Positions 26,525-33,873 of a stretch of 64,000 nt of DNA are shown piece after piece. Origin of the DNA: Verrucomicrobiota bacterium (GTDB lineage Bacteria > Verrucomicrobiota > Verrucomicrobiia > Limisphaerales > JADLHS01); NCBI GenBank assembly GCA_029573725.1, contig JAKQDQ010000090.1, positions 62,001 to 126,000 on the forward strand. The letters run 5' to 3'. The notes under the pieces were generated by a model, which was given only the letters and a program-made list of their open reading frames with translations, did not search any database and was not told the DNA's origin. The position numbers and the translations under genes were made by a program. Positions within the stretch are counted from its first letter, which is position 1, and every line of letters begins with the position of its first letter.

Positions 26525-27175
26525 TCAGGAATCCAGCCCTTGCGCCAGGGCCGCGAACAGGGCCTCGCGCGTCGCCAGTTCCACCCAGTCCCCGGCCTGG
26601 CTGATCAACCCAAACCCTGCGCCAAACCCCGGGCCGTTCACGACACAGGCATCCGTGCGGCTCTCGCGACATTGCGCCTCCGCCACGCGCAACACCCGCG
26701 CGCGATCACCTTCCACCTCGAATTTCCAGCCCACCAATTTCGCCGTGGGAAACCACGCCCGCAAATGGGGCAGGAGCTTTGGGGTGGGCACCAGCTCGGC
26801 CAGCAATGCGCCCTGGCGCGTGGAAATTTTGCCCGACCGAAGTTCCGTCAGCTCGCCTGCCGGCGTGCGCGCCCAGATCCTGCCAAATGCAAAATCGCTC
26901 ACCGCGGCCGCATGGAAGACCCCTCCCGGATTTTCGCCGCTGACCGCGGCCAATTGCCGTTCCAGATCGCGCGTCGTCGAAAACGTCACCACCTGCCGGG
27001 CCCGCCGCGCGCCGGGATACGTGGCCGATTCGGAGCAGAACAGGGTGACGGCATGGCCGCGATCCGTCAGAAAATTCGCCAGCTCCACGCCCAGTCGCCC
27101 GGTGGAAAAGTTGGTCAGGCGGCGAACCTGATCGAGCGGCTCGAAGGTGGGGCCGGCGGTGACGAGACAATTCAT
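26525..27175 (-). CDS. coaB: Phosphopantothenoylcysteine synthetase domain protein (stand-alone CoaB)
   Basis: A 216-residue DFP-domain protein beginning MNCLVTAGPTFEPLDQVRRLTNFSTG, the diagnostic nucleotide-binding start of CoaB. It also has VFHAAAVSDF, corresponding to the usual AAVADY motif, and a PKLLPHLRAWFPTAKLVGWKFE segment with the conserved lysines. CoaB joins 4'-phosphopantothenate and cysteine in coenzyme A synthesis. Most bacteria have a fused CoaBC; here there is no N-terminal flavin decarboxylase (CoaC) domain, so CoaC must be encoded elsewhere. The track start at 27205 adds ten residues that do not fit the family. Confidence 0.82.
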   Translation of the reverse strand: MNCLVTAGPTFEPLDQVRRLTNFSTGRLGVELANFLTDRGHAVTLFCSESATYPGARRARQVVTFSTTRDLERQLAAVSGENPGGVFHAAAVSDFAFGRIWARTPAGELTELRSGKISTRQGALLAELVPTPKLLPHLRAWFPTAKLVGWKFEVEGDRARVLRVAEAQCRESRTDACVVNGPGFGAGFGLISQAGDWVELATREALFAALAQGLDS

Positions 27176-27331
27176 GGTGCGGCAGCATGCCAGCCAGGCC
27201 GCCAATCATCAATCTCCGGCTGCACGAACGGCTCGCCGATGAGCAAAACGGTTTGACCTGCCCGGCGCGGGCCGGTAATTCATAGGCTGTCGGCCCGACC
27301 ATGGCCCGGAATTCACACGCAACCTGATCAC

Positions 27332-28183
27332 ATGCCCAAGCCCTCATCCCCCGTTCGCCCACGCAAGTCCTCACGATTTCCCTGGCGGCACGTCGCGACC
27401 CTCGGCTGCCTGGGCCTCGCGGCACTGGCGTGGCTGCCCGGCTGCGCGCAAACACCTCCCGCCGCCCCCATCACGTTTCGCGTGATGACCTACAACATCC
27501 ATCATGCCGAAGGACTGGACGGCAAAGTGGATACGGCGCGCATTGCGGAATTGATCAAACAACAGGGGGCCGATCTGGTGGCGTTGCAGGAGGTGGACAA
27601 AGGCGTGCGCCGCACCGCGGGGCGGGATTTGACCGCGGAACTCGCCGCGCAAACGGGGTTGACCGGCGTGTTTAGCAACAATTTTTACTTTCAAGACGGC
27701 GAATATGGCAACGCGGTGTTGAGCCGCTTCCCCATCAAGCGCTGGACCAATCATCACTACCAGATGCTCCGCCCCGGCGAACAGCGCGGGCTGCTGGAAC
27801 TTGAGCTCGATGTACAGGGACGCCCGTTGGTGTTCATGAACACACACATTGATTACCGCGCGGACGACAGCGAACGCTGGCGGAACGTGGCGGAAATCGA
27901 GGCGCAGGTGCGGCGCCACGCGGCCACCCCCATCATTTTATGCGGCGATTTCAACAATCTTCCCGCCGGCCGGGTGTACGAGCGGTTGCGCACGATTCTC
28001 CAGGACACCTGGGCCGCCATCGGGGCCGGCCATGGATTCAGCTTCCCGGCCCACAAGCCCGACCGCCGCATTGATTACATCTGGTACACGCCACCACCGA
28101 CGCTCAAGCCGCTCAAGATCTGGCTGCCACGCTCCGAAGCATCCGACCATCTGCCCCTCGTCGCCGAATTCGAGTTGCGCTGA
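27332..28183 (+). CDS. Endonuclease/exonuclease/phosphatase family lipoprotein
   Basis: A 283-residue EEP-superfamily protein with a likely lipoprotein signal: basic start, hydrophobic core LGCLGLAALAW and lipobox LPGC. Active-site residues are present in FRVMTYNIHHAEGLDGKVD, LVALQEVDKGVRRTAG, LCGDFNNLP, RRIDYIW and SDHLPLVAEFEL. The HHAEG.DG.VD segment resembles the phosphodiesterase-like branch often found in PVC bacteria. It is probably anchored in the envelope and faces the periplasm. It is the second EEP protein in this window (the other is at 21.3 kb). Substrate unknown. Confidence 0.85.
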   Translation: MPKPSSPVRPRKSSRFPWRHVATLGCLGLAALAWLPGCAQTPPAAPITFRVMTYNIHHAEGLDGKVDTARIAELIKQQGADLVALQEVDKGVRRTAGRDLTAELAAQTGLTGVFSNNFYFQDGEYGNAVLSRFPIKRWTNHHYQMLRPGEQRGLLELELDVQGRPLVFMNTHIDYRADDSERWRNVAEIEAQVRRHAATPIILCGDFNNLPAGRVYERLRTILQDTWAAIGAGHGFSFPAHKPDRRIDYIWYTPPPTLKPLKIWLPRSEASDHLPLVAEFELR

Positions 28184-28537
28184 CCCGCCGCCGCGCCCGG
28201 CCGGCAGCTCCACCGGAATTGTCCGGCGGCAGGAGACGAGAAAAGTCATTCCTCCGGCCGGACTGGTCATTACGTCTGCGAACGGGGCTGCACCATCGCC
28301 CGGATGCCCGTTCCAGGCCGTTCCCACCCTGACCGTGCGTTGGGTGGAAGGCAACCGCACCCCATCCAGATCCTGATGCAAAAAGCGTGAAATGGTGGCC
28401 ACGATGACTGCAACAATCATCTTCTGGAAAACCGAAAATTGACGCTGCAAATTTTTCCCCGCACACTCGTCCGGTCCGAAAAATACAAAACGACCAGAAA
28501 CTTTTTACCAAACCATTTGCGTAGCTTCGGCTACGGG
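28184..28537. other. Non-coding stretch before the type III R-M island
   Basis: No supported gene. The first half is GC-rich and contains an imperfect inverted repeat around CCGGCGGCAGGAG/CTCCGGCCGG. From about 28380 to 28520 the composition becomes clearly AT-richer than the surroundings. At 28520-28535 there is a small perfect hairpin CGTAGC-TTCG-GCTACG. Two overlapping minus-strand track ORFs here (27938-28450 and 28113-28598) have no family features and run into neighbouring sequence, so I do not call them. The base-composition change may mark the left edge of the accessory island. Confidence 0.4.
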
Positions 28538-28654
28538 CTGCCTCGAAAACCGCTAATTTTCCAAGCCCGTCACAAGAACCGACCGAGCACGCGCCCAATC
28601 GGGCGCGGCTTGGCGCGCTTCTTGTGACAGGCGCTTAGCGGTGCCTCGAGGCAG
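28538..28654. repeat. 117-nt nested inverted repeat upstream of mod
   Basis: Four nested pairs of complementary segments are visible, from outside in: CTGCCTCGA/TCGAGGCAG, ACCGCTAA/TTAGCGGT, GTCACAAGAA/TTCTTGTGAC and GCGCCC/GGGCGC around an AATC loop. A further pair, CCAAGCC (28561) and GGCTTGG (28607), is complementary but not compatible with the nested fold, so it could form an alternative structure. The element ends 40 bases before the stem-loop at the mod start. It does not match the GGTAGGGAC repeats found downstream. It could be a non-autonomous mobile element, an RNA structure in the mod leader or a recombination site; sequence alone does not decide. Confidence 0.7.
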
Positions 28655-28694
28655 GGCGCGTTGAGTTCGCGCCCCTGCTGTATTCAGATTTCCC

Positions 28695-28726
28695 GTCGCC
28701 TTTGTTGCGCGAGCAACCACGGCGAC
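28695..28726 (+). promoter_or_regulatory. Stem-loop directly before the mod start codon
   Basis: GTCGCC (28695-28700) pairs with GGCGAC (28721-28726), and inside it GTTGC pairs with GCAAC around a GCGA tetraloop. The stem ends two bases before ATG 28729 and covers the place where a ribosome-binding site would be. In the mRNA this could limit translation of the methyltransferase. Inference from base pairing only. Confidence 0.5.
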
Positions 28727-28728
28727 CA

Positions 28729-30342
28729 ATGGCCACACTCGATTTCAAAGGGAAAGCGCTCGTCCAGAATTACCATCTCTCGGTCAAGTATCACGAACTC
28801 GTGCCGAAGAAGGACAAGAGCCTCACGGACAAGGTGCGGCTGGACGACAACCTCATCATTCACGGCGACAACTTGAAGGCGTTGAAGGCGCTGCTGCCCA
28901 CCTACGCGGGCAAGGTGAAGTGCATCTACATTGACCCACCCTACAACACCGGCAACGAAGGCTGGGCTTACAACGACAACGTCAATTCGCCGATGATGCA
29001 GGAATGGCTCGGCAAAACCGTGGATCGCGAAGACCTCACGCGCCATGACAAATGGCTGTGCATGATGATGCCGCGATTGAAGCTGCTGAAAGAACTCTTG
29101 CGGGAAGACGGGGTGATGTTCGTCTCACTTGATGACAACGAATTGCACCGATTTCGGGCGTTGAGCGATGAGGTGTTTGGTGAAGACAATTTCGTCGAAA
29201 CAATAATCTGGAAAAAGCGAAGCGGGCCACCAAACGATAAACCGCTCGGCGCTGTTCACGAATACATTGTCGCCTATGCACGTTCAATTTCTCACATGAA
29301 TCTGTATTTGCGGCCACGAACGGACGAACAACTCGCTCGGTATAAAAATCCAGACAACCATCCGAAGGGTCCGTGGACGCCTGGTGATTTGATGGCGAAC
29401 GTAAAAGGCGGTCGTTACGTAGAGTCGCTCCGGTATGCGGTCACAAATCCCAAGACAGGCGAAAAACATTGGCCGGGGCAGGACGGCAACTGGAGGTTCA
29501 GCCAAGAAAAGATGCTCGCCCTCTTGGAAGCTGATGAGGTCTTCTTTGGAACGAGTGGAGACGGGCGTCCAAAACTGAAGCGATTTCTATGTGACGTGAA
29601 AGAAGGCACAGCGGTTTCAACGCTTTGGGATTCAGCCCCATTCACTAACACGGCCACCGATGAAATCGTTTCAATCCTCGGGAGCCAACAAGCGTTCGAC
29701 ACCCCAAAGCCGACTGAGCTAATAAAGGAGATTCTCAGATTGGGTAGTTCCAAAAATGATCTCGTTCTCGACTCCTTCGGCGGCTCAGGCACGACGGCCC
29801 ACGCCGTTCTCGCGTTGAACAAAGAAGACGGCGGCAATCGCAAGTTCATCCTCGTCGAGTGCGAAGATTACGCGGACAGCATCACGGCGGAGCGCGTGCG
29901 CCGCGTCATCAAAGGCGTGAAGGGCGCGAGTGACGAGACTTTGAAGCAGGGGCTGGGCGGCACGTTCAGTTATTTCGAGCTGGGCAAGGCGATTGAACTG
30001 GACAGCATTCTGGACGGCAAAAATCTGCCGAGTTATCTCGAACTGGCGCGCTACGTTTTCTACACCGCCACCGGCGAGGAGTTCGACGAGCGCAAGCTGA
30101 ACGAGAAGCGGAGTTTCGTCGGCGAATCCAAGTCGCACGAGGTTTATCTCCTTTACCAGCCGGATTTGGATTACCTGAAAAAGACCGCGCTCACGCTGGA
30201 GCGCGCCGAGGCGCTCGGCAAAATCAAAACCAAGCGGCGGCTCGTCTTCGCGCCGACAAAGTATCTGGATCAGGAGCAACTGGACGAACTGCGGATAGAC
30301 TTCGCGCAGTTGCCGTTTGAAATCTACAAGCTCGCGCAGTGA
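28729..30342 (+). CDS. mod: Type III restriction-modification system methyltransferase (Mod)
   Basis: A 537-residue site-specific adenine (or N4-cytosine) DNA methyltransferase of the beta class: the catalytic motif IV DPPYNTGNEGW comes first, and the S-adenosylmethionine motif DSFGGSGTTAHA comes about 260 residues later. Between them is the variable target-recognition region (about residues 150-300), with lower-GC codon use such as aataatc and tcaatttctcac. The C-terminal part (IKGVKGASDETLKQGLGGTFSYFEL) is typical of Mod proteins paired with Res. ATG 28729 (MATLDFKGKALVQNYH) is chosen over the track start 28702. The partner res gene follows at 31237, but an opposite-strand RAYT transposase and repeats lie between. 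Confidence 0.92.
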   Translation: MATLDFKGKALVQNYHLSVKYHELVPKKDKSLTDKVRLDDNLIIHGDNLKALKALLPTYAGKVKCIYIDPPYNTGNEGWAYNDNVNSPMMQEWLGKTVDREDLTRHDKWLCMMMPRLKLLKELLREDGVMFVSLDDNELHRFRALSDEVFGEDNFVETIIWKKRSGPPNDKPLGAVHEYIVAYARSISHMNLYLRPRTDEQLARYKNPDNHPKGPWTPGDLMANVKGGRYVESLRYAVTNPKTGEKHWPGQDGNWRFSQEKMLALLEADEVFFGTSGDGRPKLKRFLCDVKEGTAVSTLWDSAPFTNTATDEIVSILGSQQAFDTPKPTELIKEILRLGSSKNDLVLDSFGGSGTTAHAVLALNKEDGGNRKFILVECEDYADSITAERVRRVIKGVKGASDETLKQGLGGTFSYFELGKAIELDSILDGKNLPSYLELARYVFYTATGEEFDERKLNEKRSFVGESKSHEVYLLYQPDLDYLKKTALTLERAEALGKIKTKRRLVFAPTKYLDQEQLDELRIDFAQLPFEIYKLAQ

Positions 30343-30355
30343 ATACCACAATCAT

Positions 30356-30488
30356 TGGTAGGGACGGCGCGCTGCGCCGTCAGCGCCGCGTCCAGCGGCG
30401 CAACGATTCGCACGGGACGCGGGGGATGACGGATGTGTTCCGCCCGCTGCTGCGCGGGCGGGGACAGCGCAGCGCGCTGTCCCTACCA
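30356..30488. repeat. BIME-like palindromic element, copy A
   Basis: Bounded by TGGTAGGGAC (30356) and GTCCCTACCA (ending 30488), inverted with respect to each other. It contains four hairpins: GACGGCGC-GCT-GCGCCGTC, GCGCCGC-GTCCA-GCGGCGC, CCGCCCGC-TGCTGC-GCGGGCGG and GGACAGCGC-AGC-GCGCTGTCC. It starts 14 bases after the mod stop. Its right end supplies the TAG stop codon of the RAYT gene on the minus strand (TGG TAG GGA C). The shared ends with copies B and C and the adjacent RAYT gene support a REP/BIME-type element mobilised by that protein. Confidence 0.85.
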
Positions 30489-31028
30489 CGAAAATTGCGA
30501 CCGCTCGCCATCCGCGAAATAAACGAACGGCCACTCTTCGGGGCGAGCGACAAATTGTTTCCGAACCGGATTTTCCAAAATGTAATCGGCCTTTTGCCGC
30601 CGGCTCTCGTCGTGCCGCAAGCGATGTTCAAAAAAATCGCGTTGCCAGCCGATGCCGATTTCTTTTGCCGTCCATTCCTTCCATTTGCTGATGACGCCTT
30701 GGATGGTTTTGTTGGAAGGCGGAAAGGAAATCAGCGCGTGCAAATGATCCGGCATCAGCAGAAACAGATGCGGCCACCACAAGAATCTTTCCTGCCGATG
30801 GCGGACAGTCTCGAACAAACGAACGGAAATTTCCGGCGCGGCGAGTTGATTGCCATTTCCCAGTTCCGGGTAGGGACGCTGCGCTGCGGCGTCCGGACAG
30901 CGCAGCGCGCTGTCCCTACCATAGTCAAATCGTTCCCGGCAGTTGATGGTGATGAAATAGATTTCGCGCTGCGGGTCAACCCACAATGGAACGTCGTGTG
31001 GCAATGTCTTTCTTTCGGGAACGTCCAT
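30483..31028 (-). CDS. REP-associated tyrosine transposase (RAYT, Y1/HUH family)
   Basis: A 181-residue single-strand-DNA transposase-like protein of the IS200/IS605-related RAYT group, which processes REP hairpins. Visible marks: the N-terminal strand IYFITINCRERF, the metal-binding HUH motif in LFLLMPDHLHALISF, and the C-terminal WQRDFFEHRLRHDESRRQKADYILENPVRKQF with the candidate catalytic Tyr, followed by EEWPF. Between TINCRER and NQLAAPEI is an extra segment, YGRDSALRCPDAAAQRPYPEL, translated from palindromic repeat copy B; the frame stays open. The gene is flanked by copies A and C and lies opposite to mod and res. The insertion lies before the HUH motif, so activity is uncertain. Confidence 0.88.
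   Translation of the reverse strand: MDVPERKTLPHDVPLWVDPQREIYFITINCRERFDYGRDSALRCPDAAAQRPYPELGNGNQLAAPEISVRLFETVRHRQERFLWWPHLFLLMPDHLHALISFPPSNKTIQGVISKWKEWTAKEIGIGWQRDFFEHRLRHDESRRQKADYILENPVRKQFVARPEEWPFVYFADGERSQFSW
30868..30921. repeat. BIME-like palindromic element, copy B, inside the RAYT gene
   Basis: Bounded by GGGTAGGGAC and GTCCCTACCA. Two hairpins stand back to back with no spacer: GGACGCTGC/GCGGCGTCC (one wobble pair) and GGACAGCGC-AGC-GCGCTGTCC. The second is identical to the last hairpin of copy A. Because its length is close to a multiple of three, the RAYT reading frame on the minus strand runs through it and it is translated as about 18 residues. Confidence 0.85.
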
Positions 31029-31081
31029 GACGGGAAGCTATGCGATGCGTCACATGACGACAAAGCAAATTGGGCGAATTG

Positions 31082-31197
31082 GGTAGGGACGCCGCGCGGC
31101 GCTGTCCGCGCCCGTAAAGCGGGCGCTAGATTCATCCTTCGACACAAAATTCCGGCGGCTTTACCGCCGGGGACATCGCAGCGCGATGTCCCTACCA
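31082..31197. repeat. BIME-like palindromic element, copy C
   Basis: Bounded by GGTAGGGAC (31082) and GTCCCTACC (31188-31196). Internal hairpins are GCCGC/GCGGC near the left end, GCGCCCG-TAAAG-CGGGCGC, CCGGCGG-CTTTA-CCGCCGG and GGACATCGC-AGC-GCGATGTCC. The last differs from its counterparts in A and B by compensating changes that keep the stem. It lies between the RAYT start and the res start, 40 bases before res, and could affect res translation or transcript stability. Confidence 0.85.
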
Positions 31198-31236
31198 AAG
31201 AAAATGCGAAGCTAATTTGGTAATGGATCACACGTC

Positions 31237-33750
31237 ATGGAACTGAAAGAATACCAGCAGAACACGCTCAAGCGGGTGAAGGCGTATCTCGAAGCGTTAA
31301 ATTCGTGGCGCGACAAAAACGAAAAGGTCGTGGCGGCGGCAGGCAGGGAGGCGGCGCTGGACGTGCCGCTGAAAGCATGGGAGGAAATCGGCGGCACACA
31401 TTATCGCTCGCGCAAGAACGGTCTCGGTGAATCGCTGCCGAATTTCTGCCTGAAAATCCCGACGGGCGGCGGCAAGACGCTGCTGGCGGCGCACACGGTT
31501 GATCTCGTGAACCGGATTTACCGGAAGAAGCAGACCGGGCTGATTCTCTGGGTCGTGCCGACCACGCAGATTTACCGCCAGACCATCGAGCATTTGCGCA
31601 ACCGCGATCATTCGTATCGGCAGGTGCTGGACATTGCCAGCGGCGGGCGCACGATGATTTGCGAAAAGACCGACCGCTTCACGCCGGGCGACGCGGCGGA
31701 AAATCTCGTGGTGCTGATGCTGATGCTGCCGTCGGCCTCGCGGCAGAACAAGGAGACGTTGAAAGTGTTCAAGGACAGCGGCGGTTTCGGGGCGTTCTTT
31801 CCGAAGGATGACGACGCGCGCGGTCACGCGAAGTTGCTGGAACGATTTCCGAACCTCGACGCGTTTGGCGATGGCAAGGGATTGTTCCAACGGCAGGTAA
31901 AAACTTCGCTTGGCAATACGCTGCGGATTTTGTCGCCGATCATCATTCTGGATGAAGGGCACAAGGCTTACAGCGAGACGGCGCAGGACACGTTGCGCGG
32001 ATTGAATCCCTCCGTAATCGTGGAACTTTCCGCCACGCCCACGGAAGCGAGCAACGTGCTGGTGGAGATCAAGGGGCTGGACTTGAAGCGCGAGGACATG
32101 ATCAAGCTGGATTTGCACATCAACAACAAGGAGAGCACGCGCTGGAAAGACACGATGCTGGCGAGCATCAAGAAACGCGAGGCGTTGGAAGCGGCGGCGC
32201 GCAAATACGAGGCGAACAGCGGGAATCACATCCGCCCGATTTGTCTGGTGCAGGTGGAGCGCACGGGCAAAGACCAGCGCGGCGGGAACTTCATTCACGC
32301 CGAGGACGTGCGGGAATTTCTCGTGAAGGAATACGGCGTGCCAGCGGATGAAGTCGCGGTGAAGTCGAGCGAGAAGGACGACATCGAGGGCATCAATCTG
32401 TTCGCGCGGAACTGTCCGATCCGTTACATCATCACGAAACAGGCGTTGCAGGAGGGCTGGGATTGCGCGTTTGCCTATGTGCTGACGATCCTCACCAATC
32501 CGTCGTCGAAGAACAATCTCACGCAACTGGTCGGGCGGATTCTGCGCCAGCCGTTTGCGCGGAAAACGAAAATCCGAGTACTGGATGAGAGTTATGTCTT
32601 CTGCTTCCGACAAAAGGCCAAGCTGCTGGTGGATGCGGTGCGCGAAGGTTTCGGTCGCGAGGGTCTGGGCGATCTGGCCGGTCAGGTCGTGATGGATTCG
32701 CCGGATGACGATGACCAAGGCGAGGAATTGATTGAGTTGCGCGACAAATTCAAGAAGTTCGCCGGGAAGATTTATCTGCCCAAGTTTGTGATTCAGCAGG
32801 GTGCGCAATGGCGCGAGGTGAGTTACGAGACGGACATCGTGAGCCGGATAGATTGGTCGCAGGCGGATTTTTCGGCGGAGAAGAACTTGCAACTGGCGGA
32901 CGCGCCGTCGCAGGACGCGGAAATCATCGTGACGTTGAGCGGCGACACCAAATCCGGGCTGATCAAGGAAAGCGGGCGGCAGTATCTCACGGCCAAAGAC
33001 TCTGGTGTTGACCCGGTGTTTGCCACGCGGCAATTGCTGGAAATTATCCCGAACCCGTGGATCGCGCACGACGTTGTGAAAGAAGTCATCGGCACATTGA
33101 CGCGGAAGAACGGATTGGATTTGGTGGCGAAGAATTTTGTGTTCATCGTTCAAGAGCTGGTGAAGCGCGCCGATGCGGAGCGCAACCGGCTCGCGGAGGA
33201 GGTTTTCAGTGAATTGGTGGGCACGAAGAAACTTCGCTTCCTGCTCTTGAAAGACGACGCGGGCTATCGCCTGCCCAGCAAGATTTCCATGCGCAAAGGC
33301 ACGCGCAAACTCGTGCGGGAGGACAACTCGCCTTTGCAGTTGAGTTTGTTCGAGCAAGTGCCCGAAGACGGGCTGAACAGCGAAGAGCGCAGCGTGGCGT
33401 GGTATTTTGAGAAGCAGGCGCAGTTGCTTTGGTGGTATCGGAATCTGTCGCGGCAGGACTATCGCCTGCAAGGCTGGCGCAAGCACGGGATTTATCCCGA
33501 CTTCATTGTCTCCCGCATCAGCACCGACGACAAAACGGACTTTGACAAGGTTTTCGTCGTTGAATCCAAGGGCATCCATCTGAAAAACGACGATACAGAT
33601 TACAAAAAGCAGTTCTTCAAAGTTTGCAACAAACTTGCCGAGGAAAAGAGCTGGACGGAGTTGGGTTTGGAATTCCCAGAACGGAAAATTGTTTTCGAGT
33701 TAGTCCATGGCGACGAGTGGCAAAAGGTGATGAACGCCCTGTTAAAGTGA
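31237..33750 (+). CDS. res: Type III restriction-modification system helicase/endonuclease (Res)
   Basis: An 837-residue SF2 helicase-nuclease. Motif I is IPTGGGKTLLAAHTVDL, motif II DEGHKAYS (a DEGH form), motif III ELSATPTEA, and motif VI LVGRILRQPFARKTK. At the C terminus is a PD-(D/E)xK-type nuclease: YPDFIVSR ... VFVVESKGIHLK gives the Asp and the Glu-x-Lys. With Mod it forms a type III system that translocates along DNA and cuts unmethylated foreign DNA. The gene is full length with no visible lesion. It is separated from mod by 894 bases that hold the RAYT gene and repeats, so it may have its own promoter. Confidence 0.92.
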   Translation: MELKEYQQNTLKRVKAYLEALNSWRDKNEKVVAAAGREAALDVPLKAWEEIGGTHYRSRKNGLGESLPNFCLKIPTGGGKTLLAAHTVDLVNRIYRKKQTGLILWVVPTTQIYRQTIEHLRNRDHSYRQVLDIASGGRTMICEKTDRFTPGDAAENLVVLMLMLPSASRQNKETLKVFKDSGGFGAFFPKDDDARGHAKLLERFPNLDAFGDGKGLFQRQVKTSLGNTLRILSPIIILDEGHKAYSETAQDTLRGLNPSVIVELSATPTEASNVLVEIKGLDLKREDMIKLDLHINNKESTRWKDTMLASIKKREALEAAARKYEANSGNHIRPICLVQVERTGKDQRGGNFIHAEDVREFLVKEYGVPADEVAVKSSEKDDIEGINLFARNCPIRYIITKQALQEGWDCAFAYVLTILTNPSSKNNLTQLVGRILRQPFARKTKIRVLDESYVFCFRQKAKLLVDAVREGFGREGLGDLAGQVVMDSPDDDDQGEELIELRDKFKKFAGKIYLPKFVIQQGAQWREVSYETDIVSRIDWSQADFSAEKNLQLADAPSQDAEIIVTLSGDTKSGLIKESGRQYLTAKDSGVDPVFATRQLLEIIPNPWIAHDVVKEVIGTLTRKNGLDLVAKNFVFIVQELVKRADAERNRLAEEVFSELVGTKKLRFLLLKDDAGYRLPSKISMRKGTRKLVREDNSPLQLSLFEQVPEDGLNSEERSVAWYFEKQAQLLWWYRNLSRQDYRLQGWRKHGIYPDFIVSRISTDDKTDFDKVFVVESKGIHLKNDDTDYKKQFFKVCNKLAEEKSWTELGLEFPERKIVFELVHGDEWQKVMNALLK

Positions 33751-33760
33751 GTCCGATGGA

Positions 33761-33825
33761 GTACGCCGCGTCGGAGACCGGCGCTCCGGGGTTCGCGTTG
33801 ATTCGTGTCCATTCGTGGTTGTGAA
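33761..33825. repeat. Candidate dispersed intergenic repeat after res
   Basis: The gap after res contains TCGGAGACCGGCGCTCCGG and GATTCGTGTCCATTCGTGG. On the opposite strand the second reads as the often-seen pseudo-peptide TTNGHESTRT. I recall closely similar strings as multi-copy intergenic sequence in Verrucomicrobia and related genomes. Only one copy is in this window, so the repeat status is from memory, not shown here. Confidence 0.4.
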
Positions 33826-33873
33826 TACTTCCGGCTTTCCTGACGGGCGTTTTTGCCTATCGTCTTGTCCGGG

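Noticed and set aside
28113-28598. 161-aa and 170-aa minus-strand ORFs before the R-M island
   Set aside because: They overlap each other and the end of the lipoprotein gene, and have no signal, domain or recognisable motif.
28538-28654. Integron attC site
   Set aside because: Hairpin size would fit, but I find no matching R''/R' core motifs (RYYYAAC/GTTRRRY) at the ends and no integrase in the window.
30356-31197. CRISPR array
   Set aside because: The repeated GGTAGGGAC ends are inverted, spaced irregularly and enclose hairpins, unlike direct repeats with unique spacers; no cas genes are present.
31297-33579. 760-aa minus-strand ORF opposite res
   Set aside because: Antisense shadow; composition is Arg/His/Gln-rich without domains, and res motifs are on the plus strand.
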